Shown here in pieces: positions 1 to 7,710 of a stretch of 43,869 nucleotides of DNA. The stretch's first letter is position 1. Every line of letters starts with the position of its first letter. The DNA comes from an uncultured Eubacteriales bacterium. Lineage in GTDB: Bacteria > Bacillota > Clostridia > Christensenellales > DTU072. The DNA lies in assembly GCA_949292905.1 (NCBI GenBank), contig CASFAV010000005.1, positions 1-43,869 on the forward strand, written 5' to 3'. Made by a program: the position numbers and the translations under genes. The notes under the pieces were generated by a model, which was not told the DNA's origin, made no database searches, and saw only the letters and a program-made list of their open reading frames with translations.

Positions 1-195
1 AAATATGAGTGGCTCGCAGATAACGACAAAGATAAAACAACTCAGATTATAGACCGTTTTAACGCTTATCTGTTGGAAAGCGATATAGGCAGTATTAAAG
101 CAGTTTTGACAGATTTACTCAATAATACATTTGGGCAAGAGGGCTATGTTTGCAAGCACTCAAAAAGAATTTGCACGCTCCTGAGCGACAATTAA
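1..195 (+). CDS. C-terminal end of an unrecognised protein (cut by window edge)
   Basis: An open frame runs from the first base to a TAA at 193-195 and encodes the last 64 residues of a protein whose start lies outside the window. The visible part is hydrophilic with mixed charge, has no membrane segment, and contains two widely separated cysteines near its end. I do not recognise the family. It belongs to the AT-rich stretch at the left edge, whose base composition and codon use differ from the GC-rich remainder. That it is a real gene is inferred only from the open frame and its match in composition to its neighbours. Confidence 0.45.
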   Translation, partial: KYEWLADNDKDKTTQIIDRFNAYLLESDIGSIKAVLTDLLNNTFGQEGYVCKHSKRICTLLSDN

Positions 196-267
196 AAGAT
201 TGCTCGCAAAATAGGCTAGACTAATAATTTTAATTAAGATTTAATTGTAGTGCGGAGGTGCAAAACA

Positions 268-810
268 GTGTATTTGAATTATTTAATTATAGCAATTCTC
301 GCCCTACTCGGCACAGCGGCAATAGCCGCCGTAGTCGTGCTTTTGATAATGCACAAAAAGCACAAAGCAGTTGCCGCGGCAAATGGCAATAATGATAACG
401 CGGCATACATAAAGAAACGCCGAACGAATATTATTATAGTCGTAATTCTTGCCGTTTTTATATCGGGCGCGATTATTTGTTTTACGGCAAATAAACAACC
501 CGACCACAGTCAATATTACGGTACCTATGAATGTCAAGTACAGCAAGGAAAATATAAAACAACCTACAAAATAGTAATTGCTGAACCTAAAAAACGTGGA
601 ATTTACCTCTATTGCGGGGAGTATTTTGCAACCAGCACAAACCCCACTTTCAGTTTTAGTTATGGCATTGAACATACTATTTCTGGTAAAAACATTACAA
701 TACACTTCGATCGAGGCAACACAATATCGGGGGCTTTTGACGATAATGGGAATCTTTTAATAAATAAAATCGGTAAACAAACCGATTTGCTATTTATAAA
801 AATACAATAA
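268..810 (+). CDS. Hypothetical membrane protein, two N-terminal membrane segments
   Basis: The product has 180 residues. I start at GTG 268 because GGAGG at 254-258 lies nine bases upstream; the longer frame from GTG 250 would begin before this site. A hydrophobic segment at about residues 2-27 is followed by a basic stretch, a second segment at about 50-70, and then a polar C-terminal domain of about 100 residues rich in Tyr, Thr, Gly and alternating beta-type patterns. The shape suggests a membrane-anchored domain exposed on one face of the membrane. No family is recognised. Its stop is 14 bases before the next gene, so the two are probably cotranscribed. AT-rich composition suggests acquisition by transfer. 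Confidence 0.6.
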   Translation: MYLNYLIIAILALLGTAAIAAVVVLLIMHKKHKAVAAANGNNDNAAYIKKRRTNIIIVVILAVFISGAIICFTANKQPDHSQYYGTYECQVQQGKYKTTYKIVIAEPKKRGIYLYCGEYFATSTNPTFSFSYGIEHTISGKNITIHFDRGNTISGAFDDNGNLLINKIGKQTDLLFIKIQ

Positions 811-824
811 AATTGAGAGAAAAT

Positions 825-1115
825 ATGAAAACGCTTAAACAAGTCATTCAAAGTCTATTCAAAACGCATAACCTAAATAAAAATACACATTTTGATGTAT
901 GGATATGCGGCTTAAATGAAAGTGAAGAGATAGATACTCAAAACCCTTATTTTTGTTGTCATTTCATTGCCTATAAAAAATCCAAAGATGGAACAGATGT
1001 TTTTAAGTGGCTGAATTTTGAAGTAGAAGAATACAATTTGGAGATAATCGATTATCCAGAAGAATATCATTTATTTGTTAAATTGGTTGATATTAAGCGC
1101 TCACCACTTGGGTGA
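825..1115 (+). CDS. Small hypothetical soluble protein
   Basis: The product has 96 residues and starts at ATG 825, preceded by a purine-rich GAGAGAAA stretch. An in-frame TTG at 813 is possible but would overlap that stretch. The sequence is acidic and aromatic-rich (several Phe, Tyr and Trp), has a Cys-Cys pair near residue 45, and shows no signal or membrane segment. I do not recognise it. It follows the preceding membrane-protein gene after 14 bases, so a two-gene unit is likely, ending at the hairpin at 1176-1204. The AT-rich codon use matches the neighbours on the left and contrasts with the rest of the window. Confidence 0.5.
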   Translation: MKTLKQVIQSLFKTHNLNKNTHFDVWICGLNESEEIDTQNPYFCCHFIAYKKSKDGTDVFKWLNFEVEEYNLEIIDYPEEYHLFVKLVDIKRSPLG

Positions 1116-1175
1116 CAGAAAACCCGTGTAACGAGGTGTGTCAAAATTAAAACAACTAGACGAACTGATACCCAA

Positions 1176-1204
1176 GCGAGCAGTCTTTTTAACTGCTCGC
1201 TTTT
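1176..1204 (+). terminator. Intrinsic terminator of the left accessory gene pair
   Basis: A perfect 9-bp stem (1176-1184 with 1192-1200) with a 7-base loop is followed by TTTT. It lies 60 bases after the stop of the 96-residue gene. Confidence 0.6.
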
Positions 1205-1269
1205 CGTGGTTTATAGAGATTTACCACAGTAAGCGTCAAGAGGAACAAACTAAAATAAATAAAAAGCAA

Positions 1270-1923
1270 CTACTTCGCATTGCCGATAAAACCGAAAATA
1301 TCTTCCATAATACTGTCATAGTCGTATGAATATACTTGTCCCGCGTCTTTTTTTTCTCGCTTGTTTTCCTCATACACAGCAACCGTTTTAACACAACCGA
1401 CCAACCAATTTATTTTTTCGATATTGAATTGATACATAGTTACAATACGGGAATTTTCTTGCGGAGCATACTTATTACGATTAAAACGATAGGTAATAAT
1501 AACCCCCATTTCTTTCAAAATTTGTAAGCCGCTTTCTTTCGCCTTTCTACCGATATGCCACTTTTCCCAAATACTCGGTGATACATAAAACGAGGCAACC
1601 ATATTGAATATGGTCGCCGATATGTAATATTGACGGACGAGAACGGAAAACACCCTCGCAACACTTAAAGCAAGTTGTAAATTCTGTTGACTTGAGTGGT
1701 ATTTGTTTAAGTAAAGCAAAAAGAATTCTTCCAGCAAGCGCGGCACAATCAAAAAATCTGCGCTTAACTTATTCATTTGGAATAATGCACTCCTGACGAT
1801 TTCGTGATTTCCTTTTTTTTGCTCAAATCGTTCCCAATATTCTTTTTCTTTCAAATAGTGTTTTCGTCTTTTTTCCGCTGCCTCGCGGCTAATAATGCTT
1901 GCGCCTATTTTACTACTTTCCAT
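1270..1923 (-). CDS. Hypothetical protein, possibly helix-turn-helix like
   Basis: The product has 217 residues. The start is ATG 1923: GAGGAG at 1933-1938 lies nine bases upstream, while the in-frame TTG at 1932 would collide with it. The N-terminus (about 1-45) is highly charged and probably helical. A mainly helical centre (about 50-120) with aromatic and Leu residues follows, then a segment (about 120-170) whose pattern of helices and a basic strand could be a winged helix. That assignment is a guess from pattern only. No catalytic motif is seen. It is AT-rich like the genes to its left, is the last protein gene of the accessory stretch, and faces them convergently. A replication or regulatory protein of a former mobile element is possible but unproven. 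Confidence 0.5.
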   Translation of the reverse strand: MESSKIGASIISREAAEKRRKHYLKEKEYWERFEQKKGNHEIVRSALFQMNKLSADFLIVPRLLEEFFLLYLNKYHSSQQNLQLALSVARVFSVLVRQYYISATIFNMVASFYVSPSIWEKWHIGRKAKESGLQILKEMGVIITYRFNRNKYAPQENSRIVTMYQFNIEKINWLVGCVKTVAVYEENKREKKDAGQVYSYDYDSIMEDIFGFIGNAK

Positions 1924-2074
1924 AAAAATCAACTCCTCAAAATATCCTGTCCTTTTTGTAGCGATTTATAAAACAAGTAGGGTCAACCCACACGTAAATC
2001 ACTACGCATCACAACCGAACGAACCACGAAGAACGCCCAGAGAATTTGTTTTCTGTCCAAGTGCTTGATTTCAC

Positions 2075-2104
2075 TTGACGAAAACGGTAAAATCGTGTTA
2101 TTAT
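2075..2104 (+). promoter_or_regulatory. Probable promoter of tRNA-Val
   Basis: TTGACG at 2075-2080 and TATTAT at 2099-2104 are 18 bases apart. Transcription would begin near 2111, about 60 bases before the tRNA. Confidence 0.55.
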
Positions 2105-2172
2105 TTATACGCCCAAACGGTTTAAGTCCATTTGAAATTCCGAGTGGAACAGCCGCTGGGTCACCACTTTAA

Positions 2173-2248
2173 GGAGGCATAGCTCAGTTGGGAGAGCGCT
2201 TGCCTTACAAGCAAGATGTCATAGGTTCAAGTCCTATTGTCTCCACCA
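2173..2248 (+). tRNA. tRNA-Val (anticodon TAC)
   Basis: The 76-base cloverleaf is complete. The 7-bp acceptor stem (2173-2179 with 2238-2244) has one G-U pair. The anticodon stem is 2199-2203/2211-2215 with a 7-base loop and TAC at 2206-2208. The T-arm has the GGTTCAAGTCC pattern, and CCA is encoded at 2246-2248. It reads valine GUA and related codons. It stands between the AT-rich stretch and a block of repeats, a typical place for foreign DNA to accumulate. I found no duplicate of its 3' end nearby that would mark an attachment site. Confidence 0.95.
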
Positions 2249-2254
2249 CTTACG

Positions 2255-2396
2255 TCGAAGCAAGGCTTGTTTAGTCCGCCGCCACACAAAGTGCGACGGC
2301 TTGACATTACAGCCTGCTTCTCCTCTTTCCCGAAAATATTTTGATTTCCAAAATATTTCTCGGGAGTTTTCTTTTTCTAAAGATAAAATATCGGCT
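2255..2396 (-). repeat. Structured repeat, copy 1 (full length)
   Basis: This is the first of three related copies after tRNA-Val. Read on the minus strand it holds an outer stem (2311-2319 with 2258-2267, one bulge) and an inner 10-bp stem (2291-2300 with 2278-2287) around a 3-base loop. A second, AT-rich hairpin (2329-2343 with 2349-2364) follows on the plus side. The inner stem contains two positions that are G-U on the minus strand but C-A on the plus strand, so the minus strand is the better folding RNA. A long minus-strand frame that crosses all three copies is not a credible protein. Confidence 0.75.
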
Positions 2397-2477
2397 TAAC
2401 GTTTTTTCCTCGCCCTCTTGAATGAAAATCAAGCTCGCACTTCCGCTCGGCGTGCTCCCGTCTCATATACGCTTTCT

Positions 2478-2613
2478 TCGAAGCAAGGCTTATATCGAGT
2501 CCGCCGCCCCTTACCGCGACGGCTTGACATTACAGCCTGCTTCTCCTCTTTCCCGAAAATATTTTGATTTCCAAAATATTTCTCGGGAGTTTTATTTTTC
2601 TCAAGGATAAAAT
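2478..2613 (-). repeat. Structured repeat, copy 2 (full length)
   Basis: It has the same architecture as copy 1: outer stem 2481-2490 with 2534-2542, inner stem 2503-2508 with 2518-2523, and the same AT-rich hairpin. The tip of the inner stem differs in sequence and size while the base of the stem and the single-stranded flanks are conserved, as expected if the structure is what is maintained. Confidence 0.75.
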
Positions 2614-2632
2614 GATACTTTATATTTTTTAT

Positions 2633-2696
2633 GCAAGGCTTGTTTAGTCCGCCGCCACACAAAGTGCGACGGCTTGACATTACAGCCTGCTTCTCC
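2633..2696 (-). repeat. Structured repeat, copy 3 (core only)
   Basis: It is identical to copy 1 over the core from the outer arm through the inner stem (2651-2670) to the second outer arm (2684-2692). It lacks the AT-rich hairpin that follows the core in copies 1 and 2, so it is a partial unit. Confidence 0.75.
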
Positions 2697-2845
2697 GTCG
2701 TCACGATACCCGCGCGCCGTCCGAGGAATATCGCTTGAACGGCAAACGGGATTATATCATTGCCCGTATTTCCTTTCTTGAAAATTTTGTCGGTACGGGA
2801 TTGCCCGCTTGAACGCGGTCGGGTTCAAAAACCGTTTTTGCCCGT

Positions 2846-2877
2846 AAAAGACTGTCCGCCCGTTCTGCGGGCGGACA
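2846..2877 (-). terminator. Terminator of the transketolase operon
   Basis: A perfect 10-bp GC-rich stem (2853-2862 with 2868-2877) with a 5-base loop is followed on the minus strand by a short T-rich run (complement of 2846-2849). It lies 46 bases past the stop of the second transketolase gene. The rest of 2697-2922 shows no gene. Confidence 0.7.
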
Positions 2878-2922
2878 TATACTTGTTCTGAATAGGATTT
2901 CAACGATTAGGTCACGCCGAAA

Positions 2923-3867
2923 TCATTTGCGCGAAATTACTTTCTTCGCCGCCGCCACCACGTCGCATACTTCGAGATTGAAGGCTTTGCGCAGATAAGG
3001 CACTTTGCCCACTTCGCCGAATTTTTCCTTTACGCCCACGCTCTCGAGCGGTACTGGCGTATTCTCCACGAGCGCTTCCGCGACCGCGCTTCTCAAAGCG
3101 CCTATCACGTTATGGTTCTCGGCGGTCACCACCGCTCCCGTCTTCTTCGCCGACGCGCATATGGTCTCCGCGTCGATGGGCTTGATCGTCGGCGAGCAGA
3201 TCACCTCCGCGCTTATGCCGTCCGCTTCGAGCTCTTTCGCCGCGTCGAGCGCGGTAGACACCATCAGCCCCGACGCCACTATCGTTACGTCCTTGCCTTC
3301 TTTGAGCGCGTGCGCCTTCTTTAAGTCGAATTTGAAGTCCGCAGGGTGTACTATGGGCGGATTCTTGCGGTGCATCCTTATATACACGGGATACGGGTAG
3401 TCCGCTATCTGCGGCAACGCCTCGGCAAATTCCACTACGTCCGTAGGTTCGTATATCAGTATGTCGGGAATGGATCTGTAGATAGCCACGTCCTCGAAGG
3501 GCATATGCGTACCGCCGTTCAGCTCAGCCGCGATCCCCGGATCGGTGCCCACTATCTTGACGTTCTGCTTCGCGTAGCATATCGATATCATCGCCTGATC
3601 CGCTATCCTTCTGCTCGCAAAAGGTCCGAAAGAGGTTATGAAGGGCTTGAAGCCGTACGAGGAAAGCCCCGCCGCGATACCCGCCATATTCGCTTCCGCG
3701 ATACCCACGTTAAGGGCTCTTTCCGGAAATTCCTTCTCGAGCGCTATCGTGCCCGCGCACTTGGCGAGATCCGCGTCCAACACCATCGTCACGTCGTCGG
3801 AAGTTATCCTCTCGCGGAGAAATTCGACGAGTACGTCTCTCATCAAAGTCTTTTCGTTCAATTCCAT
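2923..3867 (-). CDS. Transketolase, C-terminal subunit
   Basis: This 314-residue protein carries the pyrimidine-binding and C-terminal domains of transketolase, which full-length enzymes hold in one ~660-residue chain. With the N-terminal subunit it transfers two-carbon ketol units in the non-oxidative pentose phosphate pathway. The NVGIAEANM motif (about residues 53-61) includes the glutamate that activates thiamine diphosphate. A conserved TSFGPF stretch follows near 78-83, and the C-terminal third matches the transketolase C domain. ATG 3867 is chosen over GTG 3876 because AGAGGTG at 3874-3880 gives proper spacing. It begins one base after the stop of the N-terminal subunit, so translation is coupled. 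Paralogous two-subunit enzymes exist, so another ketol donor is possible. Confidence 0.93.
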   Translation of the reverse strand: MELNEKTLMRDVLVEFLRERITSDDVTMVLDADLAKCAGTIALEKEFPERALNVGIAEANMAGIAAGLSSYGFKPFITSFGPFASRRIADQAMISICYAKQNVKIVGTDPGIAAELNGGTHMPFEDVAIYRSIPDILIYEPTDVVEFAEALPQIADYPYPVYIRMHRKNPPIVHPADFKFDLKKAHALKEGKDVTIVASGLMVSTALDAAKELEADGISAEVICSPTIKPIDAETICASAKKTGAVVTAENHNVIGALRSAVAEALVENTPVPLESVGVKEKFGEVGKVPYLRKAFNLEVCDVVAAAKKVISRK

Positions 3868-3868
3868 A

Positions 3869-4687
3869 CTACTCACCTCTTATCTCTTTGAGCGCTTCGG
3901 CGCGTTGCTCGGCGTTGATATTCATCGAATGGCTGCCTACCTTGGCGGCTTCTACGAAACTTACGCCCTTGCCTTTGACGGTATTGAGGATTATCATCTT
4001 GGGTTTGCCTTCGAGGGCGCGCGCTTCGCTCACCGCCTTGTCTATGGCTTCGACGTCGTTGCCGTCGATGTCCCACACCGCGAAATTGAAAGCTCTCCAT
4101 TTGTCGGCAAGCGGCGCGAGATCGTTGATCTCCTCGATCGTGCCGTCAAGCTGAAGTTTGTTGTAGTCGGTGAAAACTATTAAATTGTCGAGCTTATGGC
4201 TTCCGGCGTACATTCCCGCTTCCCAGATCTGACCTTCCTGACTTTCGCCGTCGCCGATGATGCAATAGATAGTCGCGCCGTCTTTTTTGAGCTTACTGCC
4301 TATCGCGGCGCCCACGGCGCAGCTGAAGCCCTGCCCCAGCGAACCCGCCGTCATATCTACGCCCGGCGTCTTGTTCATATCGCAGTGGCTGGGGAGATGA
4401 GTGCCGCCCCGATTAAGCGTGGCAAGCTCCGACTTCGGGAAAAATCCCTTCTCCGCAAGCACCGCGTAAACGGCGGGACCCGCGTGCCCTTTACTACAGA
4501 TAAGTCTGTCCCTGCCCTCCATTTTCGGATTTTCGGGATCGTAGCGCATGTGCTTGCCGTAGAGGACGGCGAGCACGTCGGCTATCGAAAGACAGCCTCC
4601 TATATGTCCCACTCCGAGAGAACCGATACAGTCCACGATATTGGCTCTGATGTCCCGGGCAAACGCCCTGAGTTGGTCGTAGTTCAT
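3869..4687 (-). CDS. Transketolase, N-terminal subunit
   Basis: This 272-residue protein is the diphosphate-binding half of a split transketolase. GHIGG (27-31) and SKGHA (65-69) are conserved active-site stretches. The thiamine diphosphate/Mg motif begins GDGESQEGQIWEA (145-157) and ends with an Asn near 176. It starts at ATG 4687 with AAAGGAG about 12 bases upstream and is the first gene of a two-gene operon with the C-terminal subunit. A clear promoter lies at 4754-4782. Split transketolases are common in anaerobic Clostridia and archaea. No other pentose-phosphate gene is adjacent, so the substrate rests on family knowledge. Confidence 0.93.
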   Translation of the reverse strand: MNYDQLRAFARDIRANIVDCIGSLGVGHIGGCLSIADVLAVLYGKHMRYDPENPKMEGRDRLICSKGHAGPAVYAVLAEKGFFPKSELATLNRGGTHLPSHCDMNKTPGVDMTAGSLGQGFSCAVGAAIGSKLKKDGATIYCIIGDGESQEGQIWEAGMYAGSHKLDNLIVFTDYNKLQLDGTIEEINDLAPLADKWRAFNFAVWDIDGNDVEAIDKAVSEARALEGKPKMIILNTVKGKGVSFVEAAKVGSHSMNINAEQRAEALKEIRGE

Positions 4688-4753
4688 AATAAAATTACGC
4701 TCCTTTCAAAAATTCCGTACCCGTTTGCTCAACGCGATACGGTCAACGCTTTA

Positions 4754-4782
4754 ATTGTACCCTCCGCGCGCGGCGTTGTCAA
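4754..4782 (-). promoter_or_regulatory. Promoter of the transketolase operon
   Basis: On the minus strand TTGACA (4777-4782) and TACAAT (4754-4759) are 17 bases apart, giving a leader of about 60 bases. The spacer is an unusual CG-alternating stretch. Confidence 0.75.
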
Positions 4783-4805
4783 TACCGAACCCGCGGGCGC
4801 AAGGC

Positions 4806-5360
4806 TCATATTGCCGAGGTATACACCTTGTATCCGTAAAGCTTTTTATATTCGACGAAGCCGCTTTTTTCGAAAAACCCCGTCGCTCTGACGTTCTTAG
4901 CCGGGCAAAGCGCGACGACTCCTTTGACGCCTTCGGCGGCAAGGTATTCGGCGAGTTTAGCTCTAAGCGCGCCGCCTATTCCCATGCGCTGCCCCGCGGG
5001 CAGTACGTTGAGAACGATCCGCGCGGGATATTCGCCTGCTATTTTGAGGAGCTTTTTCGCAATGAGCGTCTGCGTGAGCCACACGTCGGGCGCCGTAAGC
5101 ATGAGCTTTTTGCCGTAAACCGATTTGAATGTCTCGTTGTATCTTACGGGATCGGGGGCGCAGAAAGCATACCCTACCGGTTCGTCGTAGTCGTTGACGG
5201 CGACGAAGCAGCTACCGCTCTCGTAGTCGGTATAAAGATCGCAATACAACGCGAATGAGGCTTCGCGATAGCCCTCGCCTTCCTTGAGCCCCGTCGCGCA
5301 CTCCGAGCATATCCTGCGGCAAGCCGCCTTGTCTCGCGTCTCGTACTTTCTTATCTTCAT
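4806..5360 (-). CDS. GNAT-family N-acetyltransferase
   Basis: This 184-residue protein has the GNAT fold pattern. The acetyl-CoA pyrophosphate-binding motif is visible as QRMGIGG around residues 124-130, preceded by a beta-4-like hydrophobic strand and followed by a helix and the C-terminal GFFEKSGF segment typical of the fold. It would transfer an acetyl group from acetyl-CoA to an amine; the substrate cannot be told. Its ATG (5360) overlaps the TGA of the upstream DNA methyltransferase by four bases, so the two are translationally coupled. Whether this reflects joint function is open: small acetyltransferases are often carried in unrelated operons. The tkt promoter follows its stop within 25 bases. 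Confidence 0.85.
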   Translation of the reverse strand: MKIRKYETRDKAACRRICSECATGLKEGEGYREASFALYCDLYTDYESGSCFVAVNDYDEPVGYAFCAPDPVRYNETFKSVYGKKLMLTAPDVWLTQTLIAKKLLKIAGEYPARIVLNVLPAGQRMGIGGALRAKLAEYLAAEGVKGVVALCPAKNVRATGFFEKSGFVEYKKLYGYKVYTSAI

Positions 5361-7429
5361 TCACGTTCTCCTTTCCCGAAAAGAGTTATCAGCCTGTCGG
5401 GGACTTCCGGCGTGAGCTCCCCCGACAAGCCGTAAGCTTCTATGAAAATACCGTTGATCCTTTCTTCGTTCTCGCGCATTCTCCCGAACGCTTCCGCGCG
5501 CTCCGCCGCGGTAAGGCGGGGGCGTTCGGCTTCGTCGAGATAGCTGTGGCGCGAGCCGAGCCAGTCGCGTTCGGCTATCTCCGTATTCTCTCTCGCGAGC
5601 CTGTCCGCAAGCTCGCGCTCCGCCCCGGTAAGGGCGATATACGGAAGATTCTTCACGTCTCCCACCTGGCAGTTGACCGTGGGATTCAATGCGTTGAGAT
5701 AATACTCCGCTACCTTGCTCGTAAGGAAAGCAAGTATCACGTAAAAGTCGCGCTCGTCTTTGCAAAACCCGCAGGAGCCGCCCACATCGAAAACGCTGTT
5801 ATCGATTATTCGTGCGCCAAAATGCCCTTTCGAGGATACCAAAGTCCAGGTTATCCCCTTGCGGAAATAATAATCGCGCGAAGGCATGCGGTTGCCCCGC
5901 GCCATAAGTTCGCGGCGCGCTTCTTCGTCGAAACGTATCACGTGGTCGATATTTCCGTACCACTTGCGGTACTCTCCGCCTTTGGAATAAAGGGCGTATT
6001 TTTTACCGCCGGATATAAATTCTTCGAGCGAGCGAGCGGTAAAGTCTATCTCCTCCGAAGGCACCGAACGTATGTCGCGAAGGTATCGCGCGTTGTCGCC
6101 GGTCGCCATGCCCTGGCGTATGTCCATAACGCTTGCGAGCCTCGGCGCCGAATAATTGGCGATGAACCTGTCGCTCGTCCAGAACGCTATCCCGCAGTCG
6201 GGCACGTCCAAAAAGCGCTTTGCCTCGCGCACGTACCTTCCGGGATAGTTTTCGTCCGCGCACGCCCTGAGCAATTCTTGCTCTTCATCCTTTTTCCCGT
6301 CGATGCGGAAATATATCCCCTTGTCTCGGGGACGTTCGGAGAGCACGCACGCCGACAGGAAAACCGTCGCGTCCTTGTACGCGCCCGCCGAAAGCTTGGC
6401 AAGCGTAACGGGCGCTTTGCGGTCTATGACCGCGCGGCGCACGGCAGCGAACCTTCTCGTGAACATCCAGTTATAAGGACATACCAGCCCGAGATAGCCT
6501 CCCTCGGCAAGCTTGCCAAGATAGCACAGCATGAACACGCTGAAAAGATCGGCGCCGCATTCGGGGTAATTCTTTTTGACGTAATCGGTGAGCGCGTTGC
6601 CGAAATCGGCGCTCGCAAGATACGGCGGATTGACGAGAATGACGTCGTAACGGTGGCGCAGAAGCTCGAGCTCGGGGTATCTTCTCACCGCTTCCGCGGC
6701 GAAGGGACTGAGATCGGCTATCGCGCCTATCTCGTTCAATTCCGTAAGCAGTTTCGCAAAAGCACCCTCTCCGCTCGCTTTTACCCTGTCTATCTCCTCG
6801 TCGGAGGGCTTACGCAACGTGTGGATACCGGGCTCCGCGCCGTACTTGCGCGCGCAGACGTACCGGCATATCTCCACCGCGCGCTCGTCGATGTCGAGTC
6901 CGAAAAGATTGCGCGAAACGGCTCTCGCGCTTTCTTCCCGCGACGCGCCGCTTTGGGCGTATGCGCGCGACAGGAGCTCCGCCGCGCGCAAAAGAAGGTT
7001 ACCCGTGCCTACAGCGGGATCTATTATCCTCAGTTCTTCGAGCTTACGCTTTCGCGAAGCGTAAACGAGAGTTTCGTCTTTGATAAGATAATCCGCCTCG
7101 ACGTCGTAACCGCATTCGTAAAGCAGTCTGCCGAGCGAATTGTCCACGATATACGCGGCTATGTGCGCGGGCGTGAATAACTGCGTGACTATCGGCAGAT
7201 CCTCTGCCGTAAGCCTTTGGCGCGATCTCTTCTTCCCGTTTATCTTCCGTCTCAGATCGTTATTGTAATATTGAAAATAACGCGACAAGGTCTCCTCGCC
7301 GTTCTCCGAAAAAGCGGCTATCTCCTTGGCGCGTTCGATATATATTCGGAAAAGCTCTTCCTCTTCCGGTTGACCGTATTCGCGGTAAAGTCGCTCCTTG
7401 AGCGCTTCCGCGTCTCTTGACGTGACCAT
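5357..7429 (-). CDS. N6-adenine DNA methyltransferase (Eco57I/PglX-like), apparently without partner nuclease
   Basis: This 690-residue protein carries the motifs of gamma-class adenine methyltransferases. A QLFTP motif X lies at about 83-87. The SAM-binding motif I (DPAVGTGNLL) lies at about 137-146, and catalytic motif IV is NPPY at about 267-270. The C-terminal half (about 400-650) would hold target recognition. It resembles the methylase parts of type IIG and BREX PglX proteins but is much shorter than PglX (~1200 residues), and no nuclease motif or restriction or BREX gene is near. It could be an orphan modification enzyme or epigenetic regulator. The start ATG 7429 has no Shine-Dalgarno site, and a possible TATTCT -10 box lies nine bases upstream, so the mRNA may be nearly leaderless. 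The stop overlaps the GNAT start. Confidence 0.85.
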   Translation of the reverse strand: MVTSRDAEALKERLYREYGQPEEEELFRIYIERAKEIAAFSENGEETLSRYFQYYNNDLRRKINGKKRSRQRLTAEDLPIVTQLFTPAHIAAYIVDNSLGRLLYECGYDVEADYLIKDETLVYASRKRKLEELRIIDPAVGTGNLLLRAAELLSRAYAQSGASREESARAVSRNLFGLDIDERAVEICRYVCARKYGAEPGIHTLRKPSDEEIDRVKASGEGAFAKLLTELNEIGAIADLSPFAAEAVRRYPELELLRHRYDVILVNPPYLASADFGNALTDYVKKNYPECGADLFSVFMLCYLGKLAEGGYLGLVCPYNWMFTRRFAAVRRAVIDRKAPVTLAKLSAGAYKDATVFLSACVLSERPRDKGIYFRIDGKKDEEQELLRACADENYPGRYVREAKRFLDVPDCGIAFWTSDRFIANYSAPRLASVMDIRQGMATGDNARYLRDIRSVPSEEIDFTARSLEEFISGGKKYALYSKGGEYRKWYGNIDHVIRFDEEARRELMARGNRMPSRDYYFRKGITWTLVSSKGHFGARIIDNSVFDVGGSCGFCKDERDFYVILAFLTSKVAEYYLNALNPTVNCQVGDVKNLPYIALTGAERELADRLARENTEIAERDWLGSRHSYLDEAERPRLTAAERAEAFGRMRENEERINGIFIEAYGLSGELTPEVPDRLITLFGKGERE

Positions 7430-7469
7430 CGTAAATACAGAATATTTTTGCGTAGGGATACTCCCATGG

Positions 7470-7498
7470 AAAAGGGCTGTCGCTAACGGACAGCCCTT
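7470..7498 (-). terminator. Terminator of the ferredoxin genes
   Basis: A perfect 10-bp stem (7472-7481 with 7489-7498) with a 7-base loop ends in a T-run on the minus strand, 14 bases past the second ferredoxin stop. It separates the ferredoxins from the methyltransferase gene. Confidence 0.75.
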
Positions 7499-7511
7499 CT
7501 CGTGAGTTCGT

Positions 7512-7688
7512 TTATTCGACCGACACTGCCCCTACGGGACATAGGTTGGCGCAAGCGCCGCACCCTATGCATTTGACGGAGTCTATCTCGCTCGCGTCGC
7601 CCGCTTCGCAGGCAGCGCCTACAGGACATACGGCGACGCAAGCGCCGCACCCTATGCATGCGTTCTTATCGATTACGTATTTTATCAT
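7512..7688 (-). CDS. Small 2x[4Fe-4S] ferredoxin (second copy)
   Basis: This 58-residue protein is a low-potential electron carrier of the clostridial type. Two CxxCxxCxxxCP clusters are visible: Cys 11, 14, 17, 21 and Cys 40, 43, 46, 50. Both clusters carry the same CIGCGAC core, reflecting the internal duplication of this family. An extra Cys (27) sits between them, and the linker is acidic and slightly longer than in the neighbouring copy. It starts at ATG 7688 after a GAGGGGGA site, 22 bases after the first ferredoxin gene, and is followed by a terminator. The pair presumably serves several oxidoreductases; the context does not identify a partner. Confidence 0.92.
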   Translation of the reverse strand: MIKYVIDKNACIGCGACVAVCPVGAACEAGDASEIDSVKCIGCGACANLCPVGAVSVE

Positions 7689-7710
7689 AATTGTCCCCCT
7701 CTTGACTTTT

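Noticed and set aside
1100..2169. 9-base direct repeat TCACCACTT at 1100 and 2161
   Set aside because: Too short to mean more than chance in ~2 kb.
1..2250. Integrated element with tRNA-Val attachment site
   Set aside because: No integrase gene and no copy of the tRNA 3' end to the left; the stretch lies on the 5' side of the tRNA.
2429..2704. Open frame of 91 codons across the repeat block (minus)
   Set aside because: Its translation is itself repetitive because it runs through the structured repeats; no ribosome site and the pattern fits RNA structure better than protein.
3005..4183. Long plus-strand frames over the transketolase genes
   Set aside because: They are shadows of GC-rich minus-strand genes and carry no family motifs.
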